Shown one piece after another: positions 15,206-23,648 of a stretch of DNA of 33,077 nucleotides. The stretch is from the NCBI GenBank assembly GCA_903839195.1, contig CAIMBK010000051.1, forward strand, positions 1 to 33,077, given 5' to 3'. Under the pieces are notes generated by a model. That model saw only the letters and a list, made by a program, of their open reading frames with translations, searched no databases and was not told the DNA's origin. The position numbers and the translations under genes are program-made. Numbering within the stretch: position 1 is the first letter of the stretch; each line of letters starts with the position of its first letter. Source of the stretch: an uncultured Bacteroidota bacterium (lineage in GTDB: Bacteria; Bacteroidota; Bacteroidia; Flavobacteriales; Flavobacteriaceae).

Positions 15206-15636
15206 TTCACCCCTGTGCTTCCAAAACCGCCTTCGCCTCTTGAGGTTTCAGACAATTCGACAACTTCAATCCATTCGGCGCGTTCGTGCTTGGCGATGAT
15301 TAGTTGTGCGATGCGTTCGCCGTTTTCGATTACAAATGTTTCGTTGGATAAATTTACTAAAATTACGCCAATTTCACCACGATAATCGGCATCAACGGTT
15401 CCGGGAGAATTGAGAACGGTAATTCCCTTTTTGGCAGCCAATCCACTTCTTGGGCGAACTTGGGCTTCAAAACCAATGGGTAATTCAATGAAAAGTCCCG
15501 TTTTTATGATGGTTCGTTCGAGTGGATTTAGCGAAACGGATTCTGATAAATTGGCGCGTAAATCCATTCCTGCGGAGGCGATGGTTTCGTAATTTGGCAA
15601 ATCGTGTTGGGATTTGTTGATGATGTTTATTTTCAT
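15202..15636 (-). CDS. dut: dUTP diphosphatase
   Basis: The 144-residue trimeric dUTPase hydrolyses dUTP to dUMP and pyrophosphate, keeping uracil out of DNA and feeding dTMP synthesis. All five family motifs are visible: [39 protein letters not shown] and the C-terminal [10 protein letters not shown]. The length is standard. The C-terminal codons and stop overlap the REP-like palindrome (copy 2), so the element sits right at the gene end without damaging motif 5. It is downstream of the flippase, separated by a structured intergenic repeat. Confidence 0.97.
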   Translation of the reverse strand: MKINIINKSQHDLPNYETIASAGMDLRANLSESVSLNPLERTIIKTGLFIELPIGFEAQVRPRSGLAAKKGITVLNSPGTVDADYRGEIGVILVNLSNETFVIENGERIAQLIIAKHERAEWIEVVELSETSRGEGGFGSTGVK

Positions 15637-15655
15637 TTTATTGCTTTGTTTTTTT

Positions 15656-15746
15656 GCCCCGACCTATCTGCCGACAGGCAGGTAGTAGCGGGATACTCTT
15701 TTAGCGACCCGCCACAAGAGATATAGCGGATAGCGGGAAGTAGCTT
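15656..15746. repeat. Structured intergenic repeat with nested palindrome
   Basis: The element starts with GCCCCGA (15656-15662), followed by the palindrome CTATCTGCC-GACA-GGCAGGTAG (15664-15685, one wobble pair). Then come TAGCGGG (15686-15692), a stem CTCTT/AAGAG (15696-15700 with 15716-15720), and two more copies TAGCGGA and TAGCGGG (15724-15737). CCCGC at 15708-15712 can pair with any GCGGG copy. From memory it resembles an intergenic motif frequent in Flavobacterium genomes (GCCCCGATAG...ATATAGCGGATAGCGGG); this was not checked. Confidence 0.7.
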
Positions 15747-17213
15747 CTAATTATTTTTACGTTTCAAAATTTTGTTTAATGTGTCTTTTTCGTTGTGGTA
15801 AATAAAATACATGAACAGCAACAACAAGGAAATTCCGATGCCATAATTTTCTCTGAAACCATAGAATGAAATGGCCGAAAACCCGATGGATAAAAAGAGA
15901 TAACCGGCAATTTTCTTGATTTCGTATGGAATTGGATACTGTTTATTTCCCATGAAATAGGAGATAAGCATCATGCTTCCGTAGGCGGCAATCGTGGCAA
16001 TAGCGGAGCCGTAATAGCTCATTGTTGGGATTAATATATAGTTTAAAATCAATGTGATTAGGGCGCCAATAATAGAAATGTAGGCTCCGATGTGGGTTTT
16101 GTCGATCAGTTTGTACCAAACCGAAAGATTGGTATAAATTCCGAGGAAAAAGTTGGCTAAAATAATAAGCGGAACGACTTTCATGGCTTCCCAATAAGAT
16201 TCGTCGCGAATCATTAGTTGCTTTAAAACATCAGCAAAAACAATCACGGATAATAATATAAAGGAGCCAAAAATGACGAAATATTTGGTAATCATCGCGT
16301 AAGTTTTTGGCGCATTTTCGTTGGAAGCGTGACTAAAAAAGAAAGGTTCGATTCCGAGCGTATAGGCGGTTCGGAATAAAACCATGAATAATCCGAGTTT
16401 ATAGCACGCGGAATATACCCCGACTTGGGCATCGGCGATATTGGGCGGAAGTAATTTTCCGAGGAGGATTTTATCGAATTGTTCGTTGATGGCAAATGCG
16501 ATTCCGGCCACCAAAATGGGCAATCCGTAGCGCATCATTCGTTTCCAAAGCGGGAAATCAAAATGCCAATTCAGTTGAAAATAATCGGGCGAAAGGACTA
16601 AAAAAGTGAGTAGACTCGCGATTATATTGGCCACAAAAATATAGCCAATTTGAAAATTATCGAAATAAATAATACTCATTATTCCGTCTGGATTGGCGGC
16701 GGCAATTTTGGGCAAAACCAATAAGAAAAAAACACTTAAAGTAAGATTGACAATTACATTTCCGATTTTAATTGCCGCATATCGCATTGGTTTTTGATGG
16801 GCGCGAAGTTTTGAAAAAGGCACAATAACAAGGGCATCGAGCGCCAAAATCCAAATGGCGAACAAAATGTATTGCACGTCGATTCCGGAAAATGCGGCTA
16901 ATTTATTTCGTAAAAGTACGGCCGGTAAAAGCAAAATTAGTGTGGACCAAAAAATAGAAACGGTGGTCGTTTCGATTACGGCTTTTTTATTGGTTTCGTT
17001 GTTATAGAATCTAAAAAAAGCGGTTTCCATTCCGTAGGCCAAAATGACATTGAAAAAAATCATGTAGGCGAAAATGATGGAAACTTTTCCGTATTCTTCT
17101 TTTGGGAGCAAATCAGTATAAAGCGGGACCAACAAGAAGCTGAACATTCTCGGCAAAACCGTTGCGAGTCCGTAGATGGCTGTTTGTTTGAAAAGATTTT
17201 TATATAAACTCAA
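15747..17213 (-). CDS. Polysaccharide/oligosaccharide flippase (MOP superfamily, Wzx-like)
   Basis: The 488-residue integral membrane protein has about 12-14 predicted helices. It matches the polysaccharide biosynthesis (MATE/MOP) transporters, which flip lipid-linked glycans across the inner membrane. The N-terminal GLATVLPRMFSFLLVPLYT with the acidic-rich turn LLPKEEYG is characteristic. The start codon is TTG: there is an upstream in-frame stop and no ATG between, and the product then begins MSLYKNLFKQTAIYG, as I recall from flavobacterial relatives. With the nucleotidyltransferase in the same block it fits surface glycan export, though no glycosyltransferases are nearby. The carried glycan is unknown. 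Confidence 0.92.
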   Translation of the reverse strand: MSLYKNLFKQTAIYGLATVLPRMFSFLLVPLYTDLLPKEEYGKVSIIFAYMIFFNVILAYGMETAFFRFYNNETNKKAVIETTTVSIFWSTLILLLPAVLLRNKLAAFSGIDVQYILFAIWILALDALVIVPFSKLRAHQKPMRYAAIKIGNVIVNLTLSVFFLLVLPKIAAANPDGIMSIIYFDNFQIGYIFVANIIASLLTFLVLSPDYFQLNWHFDFPLWKRMMRYGLPILVAGIAFAINEQFDKILLGKLLPPNIADAQVGVYSACYKLGLFMVLFRTAYTLGIEPFFFSHASNENAPKTYAMITKYFVIFGSFILLSVIVFADVLKQLMIRDESYWEAMKVVPLIILANFFLGIYTNLSVWYKLIDKTHIGAYISIIGALITLILNYILIPTMSYYGSAIATIAAYGSMMLISYFMGNKQYPIPYEIKKIAGYLFLSIGFSAISFYGFRENYGIGISLLLLFMYFIYHNEKDTLNKILKRKNN

Positions 17214-17266
17214 AATGATTCCTTAAAATGTTGATTTGTGATGAACAAAAATAACGAATTCTTTGA

Positions 17267-17704
17267 TTAGGAAAATCCATTTTCGTCAATTGTTTTTATG
17301 AAATGGAAACCACGAGGATGATAGCCTTGATTGTAATAAAACCGATGAGCAGAAAAATTACCTGAAAATGCGTCCAAAACCACGCAGGTGCATTGCAATT
17401 GAGTCGCTTTTTTTGCAATATAATCGGTTAGTTGTTGCCCAATTCCTTTTTTTCGATATTCTGGGTGAACGATAAAATTATCGATTTCGATGTATTTTCC
17501 AGTCCATAATTTTGTGCCAATCCAAAATCCGGTTAATGCGATACATTTTTCAGCTTCAAAAATGGCGACCTGTTTATAATTGACTGGAAGCATGTCTTCG
17601 AGAAAAGATTGATAACGCTCGGACGTCATATTTGGATAAAGCAACTGAATGATTGCTGTTTGCGAAAGCATTTCTTCTATGGTGGTAAGTTCTTTGATTT
17701 CCAA
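17267..17704 (-). CDS. GNAT family N-acetyltransferase
   Basis: The 145-residue protein has the GNAT acetyl-CoA fold. The pyrophosphate-binding motif A is at about 77-95 (VHPEYRKKGIGQQLTDYI, with the R/Q-x-x-G-x-G/A pattern as KKGIGQ), and motif B at about 110-130 (VLDAFSGNFSAHRFYYNQGY). The substrate is unknown. The start codon is TTG (product begins MEIKELTT); the next ATG, 11 codons later, would remove the first beta strand, so TTG is preferred. It follows the terminator of the T9SS-secreted protein and precedes the flippase by 53 nt. Confidence 0.88.
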   Translation of the reverse strand: MEIKELTTIEEMLSQTAIIQLLYPNMTSERYQSFLEDMLPVNYKQVAIFEAEKCIALTGFWIGTKLWTGKYIEIDNFIVHPEYRKKGIGQQLTDYIAKKATQLQCTCVVLDAFSGNFSAHRFYYNQGYHPRGFHFIKTIDENGFS

Positions 17705-17727
17705 TTTGTTTGTTTTATTGTAAAAGT

Positions 17728-17759
17728 AAAAAAAAAGCCCCGCGATTGCGGGGCTTTTT
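17728..17759 (-). terminator. Strong terminator of the T9SS-secreted protein gene
   Basis: AAAAAGCCCCGC (17732-17743) and GCGGGGCTTTTT (17748-17759) form a perfect 12-bp stem with a GATT loop. On the minus strand it ends in a run of T. It lies 16 nt past the stop codon. Confidence 0.93.
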
Positions 17760-17775
17760 AAAGATATTTTAAACC

Positions 17776-19467
17776 TTATTTTTTAATCACTCGGAATGAT
17801 TTAGAGATTTCTCCTTGTTTAATGACAACAATATACATTCCTGATTGGTAATTGCTTCCCAATTCTTGGTTGTTTATGTCGGCAAAATTAACATTTCGTG
17901 TTTCAATTATTCTTCCTGTCACATCATAAGCTACTACTTTCACGTCGTCTGAACTAGTAGAAGTGAAATGCAATTTGAAGCTTTCTGAGAATGGATTAGG
18001 ATAAACAATGAAAGTTGATTTAACTTCGTTTGAAGTAAAGTCTTCTGTTCCTAAAGCTGTAAAGCTTGAGTCTGTAAAATCTGCTCCAGTTGCAGCGATT
18101 GAAGCGCTTCCTGGTCGGTAATCTAATCCTGTGTAAACACTTCCGTCAGCAGTGTTGTATGGCGATACAAGAATTCCTGCGTTTGTGATTGGCGTAGCTA
18201 ATCCTGTGTTGTTAGAATTATTGAACCAAGTTGCAATGTCAAAACCTGTTGCGTGTGTTCCTGATGTACTAACTTGAACGATTTTTGCTACAGTGGTGAT
18301 TCCTGCCAAAATGTTGTTTTTGAATTTCAACTCATTGTTTAATGCGTTTAGTTCGGCTGCTCCATTTGGTGCTGTTCCTGAATTGTCAACATGTAATCCT
18401 TCAACATAATCCATGAAGATAGAATTGAAGATTTTTAGTTTTGAATTTTTTCTAATACGAGCCGCTCTTTTATAAGCTCCAGTTGGTAATGTTCCGCCGT
18501 TTGTTAAAGTCGTTCTGTATGATGGTCCGATCATCGTGCAGTTTGAAAATATTGCACTTGTAAATGGTGTTGCGCTATCTCCTGCAGCATTGTTATCAGA
18601 TTCAAATCCTTCAGATGTTGAAACCCCAGGGTTATCAGCAATATTTGGATCTCTTACACCCAAACAGAATTGTACATTTCCGCTATATCCAAAATCGGTA
18701 TCAAAATCATCATCTAATCCTCTAAAAGCGATTAAGTGTTTACAGTTTACTGAACCTCCAAACCATTCGAAGGAATCGTCGTTAGCATGAGAAACTTGAA
18801 CATAGTCAATAGTTGTTCCTCTTCCAACTGCACCAAAAGTCAATCCGTTGATTTCTTGATTAGCAGCATATACATAACCAGCAAATTCGATACGAACATA
18901 TTTTAATGTTCCTGAATTGTCGTTGTCGTCTGGAGTTGTTCCTCCTCCGTATTGAGTGTCAGCACTTGCGGTGATTCCCTCAATATTGTTAACCCCATTG
19001 TTGGAATTATAAGAGGCTTTTCCTAATAAAATTACACCTCCCCAGTCACCTTTGTTTCTAGATCCTGCAGCGTTATCTGATGTAAATACAATTGGACTTG
19101 TTGCCGTTCCAATAGCGTTTAATTTGGCACCTTTAGTTACAAATAAACCAGCTCCTGCAGCGGTATGGTCGCCACGGATTACTACCCCTGGCTCAATAGT
19201 TAAAACCGCATTGTTTGTCACATAAATTTGTGCTTTCAAATGGTAAGTGTTTCCAGCTGTCCATGTAGTATTAGCCGAAATATTAGCCGTTACATCCACA
19301 TTTGTTGCTGGGTAAGTAGCGTTTTGTGGATCAAAATTTGTCCAGCTGTCTGTCCACATTGGAATTGGAGCTGGAGCAAATGCCCCACGGTAAGTAGTTG
19401 ATACAATTTGTGCATTCATTGAAATGCTAACTAAAAAAAGCATCAATAGAAGATAAATTTTTTTCAT
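17776..19467 (-). CDS. T9SS-secreted beta-helix-like surface protein
   Basis: The 563-residue protein has a Sec signal peptide (cleavage after SMNAQ, about residue 19). The body (about 65-470) has repeated short strands typical of a right-handed beta-helix (NAVLTIEPGVVIRG; GDWGGVILLGKA). Asp/Asn-rich turns such as DDNDNSG and DDDFDTDFG may bind calcium. The last ~75 residues form a type A T9SS sorting domain: YPNPFSESFKLHF, DVTGRIIE, GMYIVVIKQGE and a basic C-terminus. It is therefore exported by T9SS and attached to or released from the surface. It lies downstream of a TonB receptor on the same strand but has its own -7 box and shares a 16-base upstream motif with it. The function is unknown. 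Confidence 0.9.
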   Translation of the reverse strand: MKKIYLLLMLFLVSISMNAQIVSTTYRGAFAPAPIPMWTDSWTNFDPQNATYPATNVDVTANISANTTWTAGNTYHLKAQIYVTNNAVLTIEPGVVIRGDHTAAGAGLFVTKGAKLNAIGTATSPIVFTSDNAAGSRNKGDWGGVILLGKASYNSNNGVNNIEGITASADTQYGGGTTPDDNDNSGTLKYVRIEFAGYVYAANQEINGLTFGAVGRGTTIDYVQVSHANDDSFEWFGGSVNCKHLIAFRGLDDDFDTDFGYSGNVQFCLGVRDPNIADNPGVSTSEGFESDNNAAGDSATPFTSAIFSNCTMIGPSYRTTLTNGGTLPTGAYKRAARIRKNSKLKIFNSIFMDYVEGLHVDNSGTAPNGAAELNALNNELKFKNNILAGITTVAKIVQVSTSGTHATGFDIATWFNNSNNTGLATPITNAGILVSPYNTADGSVYTGLDYRPGSASIAATGADFTDSSFTALGTEDFTSNEVKSTFIVYPNPFSESFKLHFTSTSSDDVKVVAYDVTGRIIETRNVNFADINNQELGSNYQSGMYIVVIKQGEISKSFRVIKK

Positions 19468-19490
19468 TTTTTTTGATTTTTAATTTTAAT

Positions 19491-19498
19491 CAAATATA
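19491..19498 (-). promoter_or_regulatory. Predicted -7 box of the T9SS-secreted protein gene
   Basis: The minus strand reads TATATTTG, 23 nt upstream of the ATG. Just upstream lies the palindrome TTATGTAAACATAA (19505-19518), in the -20 to -35 zone, a possible operator. Confidence 0.55.
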
Positions 19499-19544
19499 TT
19501 GTGCTTATGTAAACATAACATTGCTCAAATATTATTTTACAGCT

Positions 19545-19560
19545 AAATTTGTGTTTTGAA
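19545..19560 (-). promoter_or_regulatory. Motif shared with the TonB receptor upstream region
   Basis: AAATTTGTGTTTTGAA on the plus strand differs at one of 16 bases from 22707-22722 upstream of the TonB receptor gene. It is a candidate binding site for a shared regulator. Confidence 0.5.
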
Positions 19561-19593
19561 ATTGTTAAGGATTTGTTTTAAAAATTAAGCATT

Positions 19594-19624
19594 AAAAAAG
19601 CCAGAAAAATTTCTGGCTTTTTTT
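19594..19624 (-). terminator. Terminator of the TonB receptor gene
   Basis: AAAAAGCCAGAAA (19595-19607) pairs with TTTCTGGCTTTTT (from 19610), a long stem with a tiny loop, T-rich on the minus strand. It lies just past the receptor stop codon and separates the receptor from the secreted-protein gene. Confidence 0.88.
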
Positions 19625-19638
19625 AAGATGTGACTGCT

Positions 19639-22596
19639 TTAAAAATTATAATTAATAGACAAAGACATTGTTGGCCCGAACTTAGTTCTCCAAACCAAAT
19701 CGTCTGTTTTATGGTCGTAGCCATTTAAATTTTGCGAATCCCCAGTAAAAATAGAGTTAACAATTCCTTTGAAACCATTAATTCTTGGTGCGGTTCCTGT
19801 GTCGTTGTTTTGGTAAAAAATTAAATCTTGGGCTAAGGCATTTTGTACATTGAATTTAACCTCCAATTTGTTACTCATAAAACTTTTTGCTACTTGGAAA
19901 TCCAAGAAAGTTCTTGCTTTTTCCCAATAGGCTGGTGTTGCGCCTCCTGGAGTTTGATTCCCGTGAATGGCGATTCGGTTTCCAATTCGATTAATGTTTG
20001 CCGATGCCGCCCACCCTTTTTCTTTGTTCATATATTGAATTCCCGCATTAAACACATAAGGCGATTGCCCTTGTAAAGGAATGTCTGTTAAAGTGGCGGA
20101 AGTAACTAAATTCGAAATGTCCACTTTTGAACGAATTACCGCAAGATTGGTAAAAACCGTTAAATCATCCAATAACTTGTTGTTTTCGGCGCCAAAAATC
20201 GAGCTCAGTAAGGTTCTGTATTCTAATTCGAAACCACGATTTGTTCCAGATTTAGCGTTTTTATATTGATTTGAATTGTTGGCTTGTGCTTGTAATTCAA
20301 TTGGATTTGAAAATTCTTTATAAAATGCCGAAACTGAAAACAATTGCCCTTTTCCTGGGTATATTTCATATCGGAAATCCGCATTTAGAATTTCTGCGAT
20401 TTTTAATGTTGGGTCGCCTGAGGTGTTAAACCTTGTTGCAGCATCGTAAAAAAGAAACGGTGCTAATTCTCTAAATTCCGGACGATTTACTGTTTTTGAT
20501 CCGCTAAGTCTCAGATTTTGTGTTTTTGATAAACTATAAATAAAATTAACCGAAGGTAAAAAATCAAGTTGGTAATCATCAACCGTAACAGGTAATCCCG
20601 CATCGGATTTTGAATCCAATTGCTGCGAATAATTTTCTACTCTAGCGCCCAAGACCATTCTTAATTTTCTAAACGAACTATCAAACATCATATAGCCCGC
20701 ATCCAATTTGGAATTGGCAGTGTAGGTGTCGTTTCCTTTTGTGGCATCATATAGGGTTAAACCGCTAGAGTTTGGACCTAAAATGCCCATGTTTGAACTA
20801 TTAAAAATAGTCGCATTTGTTTGTGAGGAAATGCTATTTAAAAAGGTATTGTCACCATAATTTACGCCATCTACTATTCCCTTAAATCTTACATAGCCTA
20901 ACTGTCTTGCGTTGAAGTCTCTGTTTCGAGATTGCATGATACCCCCCGTTTTAAAATCTATAGAAAAATCATCCGTTAGTTTTATTTTTTTGCTTACATC
21001 TATTTTAGTGCTAACAATGCTTTCTATGTTTTTTGAGGAATAAATAGACCCTGGATAATCGGCCCCTACAGAATTAGTCGAAAAATAAGCAGATGGTTCA
21101 GAAACGGTTCCGTCATCAAATTTTATATATAAATAACTATTCCGTCTTTCGGTTGGTACTTCTCTATTTACGTTGCTATATGACCCAACCCAATTTATTT
21201 TGATTTTGCTTTCTGGTAAAAAATGCTCCCCGACTAATTGTCCTGAATAGATTTTATTATTTATAAACAATCTAGAGGTTGTGCTAATATAAAGCGGATC
21301 GCTTTCTTGGCTCAAACTACCATTTCTATCCATAACTTTACTATCGGAATTTATACTATATAAGTTTTTAAAACTCACAGTGTTGTTTGGATTAAATTTA
21401 TACGACAGATTGCCAATTGTAGCAAAAAGGGTTTGAACTGAATAATTTTGGTCCAATTGATCGGTAACCATTACTCCAGGAGAATCATAGGTTTTTCGGT
21501 TTGTTTCGTTATAATTATTGGTTTTATTATGTGTAACCGAAACCAACATTCCTAGACTTTTATCGTCTTTCAATTTATAAAATCTCCCTAAAGTATATTG
21601 AAAACTAGTGTTGGGGCTGAACGCTTTTTCATACAAATTCCAATCCGATTGGTAGGATTTGGCCAATGATGCAATTTCAGAAGCGTTACCAGAATTTTGA
21701 AGCGCTTGAAATTCTTGTACATTAGGGAAATTAGTTGGCAAAGCTCTCGTTCCATCATCTAACCCTAACCAAGCCGTTTTTCCTCCATGGGAATATAATT
21801 GTTTTTTTCCTGTAGTAATGGTGTTATATCCTGATCCAACAGAAAGTGATTCGAAATTTTTATCTGGCGTGGCTTTGGTATTTATTTCAATAACGCCTCC
21901 GGCAAATTCTCCTGGCAAATCGGGCGTAGCTGTTTTATAAATAACCAAATTATCAATCATATTGGCTGGGAAAATATCAAAAGAGAAGGCTTTTCTATCT
22001 GGCTCGGTACTTGGTAATGGTGAACCGTTTAAATAGGTGGTGTTATAACGGTCATTTAATCCGCGGATGATTACGAATTTATTATCTTGAACACTCGCGC
22101 CGCTGATTCTTTTTAATACGTCTGAAGTAGTTTTATCTGGGGTTCTTTTAATAGTTTCGGCTGAAATTCCATCGGAAACTCTTGGACTATTTTTCTGTAC
22201 CGTTAATAATGATTTTAACGATTCCGCCTTCATTTTTGTAGTAGTAATCACCACTTCTTTCAATGTGTTTTTTTCTTCTGATAACGAAACAGTCAAGTTG
22301 GTGGTTTCGTCTTTTGTGGTTTCTACTTCAGAAATTATTTTTGTTTCGAAAGTAAATGCTGAAAATTGCAAATTGTACTTCCCAACCGCTACATTTCTAA
22401 AAATAAAATTTCCATTCGCATCCGATTGCGTGGCCATTTTTGTTCCAACAATCAAAATTGTTGCTCCTGGTAAAGATTTTCCAGAGGCTTCTTCAATGAT
22501 GGTTCCTTTAATGATGGATTGTTGCGGGGTGTTTTGAGAAAATACTGAACCCGTAAAAAGAATGAAAAACGAAATAAATAAAGCTACTTTATTCAT
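19639..22596 (-). CDS. TonB-dependent outer-membrane receptor
   Basis: From the chosen ATG it has 985 residues. A signal peptide ends near residue 20 (SVFSQ). A carboxypeptidase-D-like beta-sandwich follows (about 28-105: IIKGTIIEEASGKSLPGATI...), as in many Bacteroidetes receptors. The plug domain is next (SAETIKRTPDKTTSDVLKRI; FVIIRGLNDRYNTTYLNG), then a 22-strand-type barrel ending in SLSINYNF with a terminal Phe. It would import a substrate using energy from TonB-ExbBD. The ATG at 22596 is preferred over 22662 because it starts a proper signal peptide. The substrate is unknown; no SusD-like partner is present, so it is not a SusCD pair. It is adjacent to, and may be co-regulated with, the T9SS beta-helix protein. 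Confidence 0.93.
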   Translation of the reverse strand: MNKVALFISFFILFTGSVFSQNTPQQSIIKGTIIEEASGKSLPGATILIVGTKMATQSDANGNFIFRNVAVGKYNLQFSAFTFETKIISEVETTKDETTNLTVSLSEEKNTLKEVVITTTKMKAESLKSLLTVQKNSPRVSDGISAETIKRTPDKTTSDVLKRISGASVQDNKFVIIRGLNDRYNTTYLNGSPLPSTEPDRKAFSFDIFPANMIDNLVIYKTATPDLPGEFAGGVIEINTKATPDKNFESLSVGSGYNTITTGKKQLYSHGGKTAWLGLDDGTRALPTNFPNVQEFQALQNSGNASEIASLAKSYQSDWNLYEKAFSPNTSFQYTLGRFYKLKDDKSLGMLVSVTHNKTNNYNETNRKTYDSPGVMVTDQLDQNYSVQTLFATIGNLSYKFNPNNTVSFKNLYSINSDSKVMDRNGSLSQESDPLYISTTSRLFINNKIYSGQLVGEHFLPESKIKINWVGSYSNVNREVPTERRNSYLYIKFDDGTVSEPSAYFSTNSVGADYPGSIYSSKNIESIVSTKIDVSKKIKLTDDFSIDFKTGGIMQSRNRDFNARQLGYVRFKGIVDGVNYGDNTFLNSISSQTNATIFNSSNMGILGPNSSGLTLYDATKGNDTYTANSKLDAGYMMFDSSFRKLRMVLGARVENYSQQLDSKSDAGLPVTVDDYQLDFLPSVNFIYSLSKTQNLRLSGSKTVNRPEFRELAPFLFYDAATRFNTSGDPTLKIAEILNADFRYEIYPGKGQLFSVSAFYKEFSNPIELQAQANNSNQYKNAKSGTNRGFELEYRTLLSSIFGAENNKLLDDLTVFTNLAVIRSKVDISNLVTSATLTDIPLQGQSPYVFNAGIQYMNKEKGWAASANINRIGNRIAIHGNQTPGGATPAYWEKARTFLDFQVAKSFMSNKLEVKFNVQNALAQDLIFYQNNDTGTAPRINGFKGIVNSIFTGDSQNLNGYDHKTDDLVWRTKFGPTMSLSINYNF

Positions 22597-22633
22597 AAAA
22601 TAAATGTTGTTTAGGTTGCCCTTAAAATTTTTA

Positions 22634-22641
22634 CAAAAGTA
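22634..22641 (-). promoter_or_regulatory. Predicted -7 box of the TonB receptor gene
   Basis: The minus strand reads TACTTTTG, matching TAnnTTTG, 37 nt upstream of ATG 22596. It lies inside the longer alternative reading frame, supporting the downstream start. Confidence 0.5.
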
Positions 22642-22706
22642 CCATCTCCCTATTTTATACATGTTAACTCTGTATTACCAAATCCGGCAAAAACACGTCT
22701 AATGTT

Positions 22707-22722
22707 AAATTTGTGTTATGAA
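22707..22722 (-). promoter_or_regulatory. Motif shared with the T9SS-secreted protein upstream region
   Basis: AAATTTGTGTTATGAA on the plus strand. On the minus strand the region reads ATAACA, five bases, TTAACA: two hexamers with an 11-nt period. Such spacing is typical of response-regulator tandem sites. Confidence 0.5.
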
Positions 22723-22730
22723 TTAAAAAC

Positions 22731-22760
22731 AAAAAACTCCTCATTTTGAGGAGTTTTTTT
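22731..22760 (-). terminator. Terminator of the ATP synthase operon after atpG
   Basis: AAAAAACTCCTCA (22731-22743) and TGAGGAGTTTTTT (from 22747) form a stem with a TTT loop and A/T tracts on both sides. It lies 18 nt past the atpG stop codon. Confidence 0.9.
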
Positions 22761-22778
22761 AAGATAAAGATTGCTTTA

Positions 22779-23639
22779 TTATCCTTTCAAAGCTTCGGCA
22801 CCACCAACAATTTCAAGTATTTCATTCGTAATTGCTGCTTGACGTGCTTTGTTATAAGTCAGTTTCAATTGATCTCTCAATTCGGTTGCGTTGTCGGTTG
22901 CTTTGTGCATTGCTGTCATACGAGCGCCGTGTTCTGAGGCAAAGGAATCTCTAATTCCTTTGTATAATTGTGTTTTTAATGATTTTGGAATCAATGTTAA
23001 CACGATTTCTTCTTTTGAAGGTTCAAAAATATAATCTCCTGTTGCTACTGGCTTGTCCGATTTTATTGGAGCCAATGGCAAAAACTGTTCGGTTTGAACG
23101 ATTTGTGTTGCGGCATTTTTAAATTGATTGTACACCAATTCAATTTTGTCATAATCGCCAGAAATGAATTTTTCGGTTAAAACATCAGCGATTTTAGCTA
23201 CATTTTCAAAAGTCAAATTGTCAAAAACCGGACTTTGATTGTCGATTACCGTAAGGGTTTTGCTTAACGCATCATTTCCTTTTTTTCCAATCGCCAAAAC
23301 ATCTACTTCAATTCCTTTATAAAAATCAGATCGGTTTTTAACTTCTTTTATTACATTTGAATTAAAAGCGCCACACAATCCTCTGTTGGAAGTAATCGCA
23401 ACAACTAAAACTTTTTTTACTTCTCTTTGGGTTGTAAAAGTTCCTCCAGCATCACCATCTAAAGTTGCTGATAGGTTTTGTAATAATTCCGTTAATTTTT
23501 CGGCATAAGGGCGCATGGCTGTAATGGCGTCTTGCGCCTTTTTTAGCTTTGCTGCAGAAACCATTTTCATCGCCGATGTGATTTGCATCGTTGAGGATAC
23601 GGATGTAATTCTATTACGGATTTCCTTTAAATTTGCCAT
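22779..23639 (-). CDS. atpG: ATP synthase F1 subunit gamma
   Basis: The 286-residue subunit is the rotating central shaft of F1. The N-terminal helix ANLKEIRNRITSVSSTMQIT and SAMKMVSAAKLKKAQ, the middle ITSNRGLCGAFN, and the C-terminal helix RMTAMHKATDNATELRDQL with LTYNKARQAAITNEILEIVGGAEAL are all characteristic. The length is normal. It is last in the operon. The gap to atpA is 87 nt, longer than most junctions here, and holds a hairpin and direct repeats. It is followed by a strong terminator, so atpD and atpC are not part of this transcript. Confidence 0.97.
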   Translation of the reverse strand: MANLKEIRNRITSVSSTMQITSAMKMVSAAKLKKAQDAITAMRPYAEKLTELLQNLSATLDGDAGGTFTTQREVKKVLVVAITSNRGLCGAFNSNVIKEVKNRSDFYKGIEVDVLAIGKKGNDALSKTLTVIDNQSPVFDNLTFENVAKIADVLTEKFISGDYDKIELVYNQFKNAATQIVQTEQFLPLAPIKSDKPVATGDYIFEPSKEEIVLTLIPKSLKTQLYKGIRDSFASEHGARMTAMHKATDNATELRDQLKLTYNKARQAAITNEILEIVGGAEALKG

Positions 23640-23648
23640 TGTATTAAA

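Noticed and set aside
22707..22722. Naming the shared motif a Pho box
   Set aside because: The 11-nt spacing fits only one of the two copies well and no phosphate genes are nearby. Kept as a shared motif without a named regulator.
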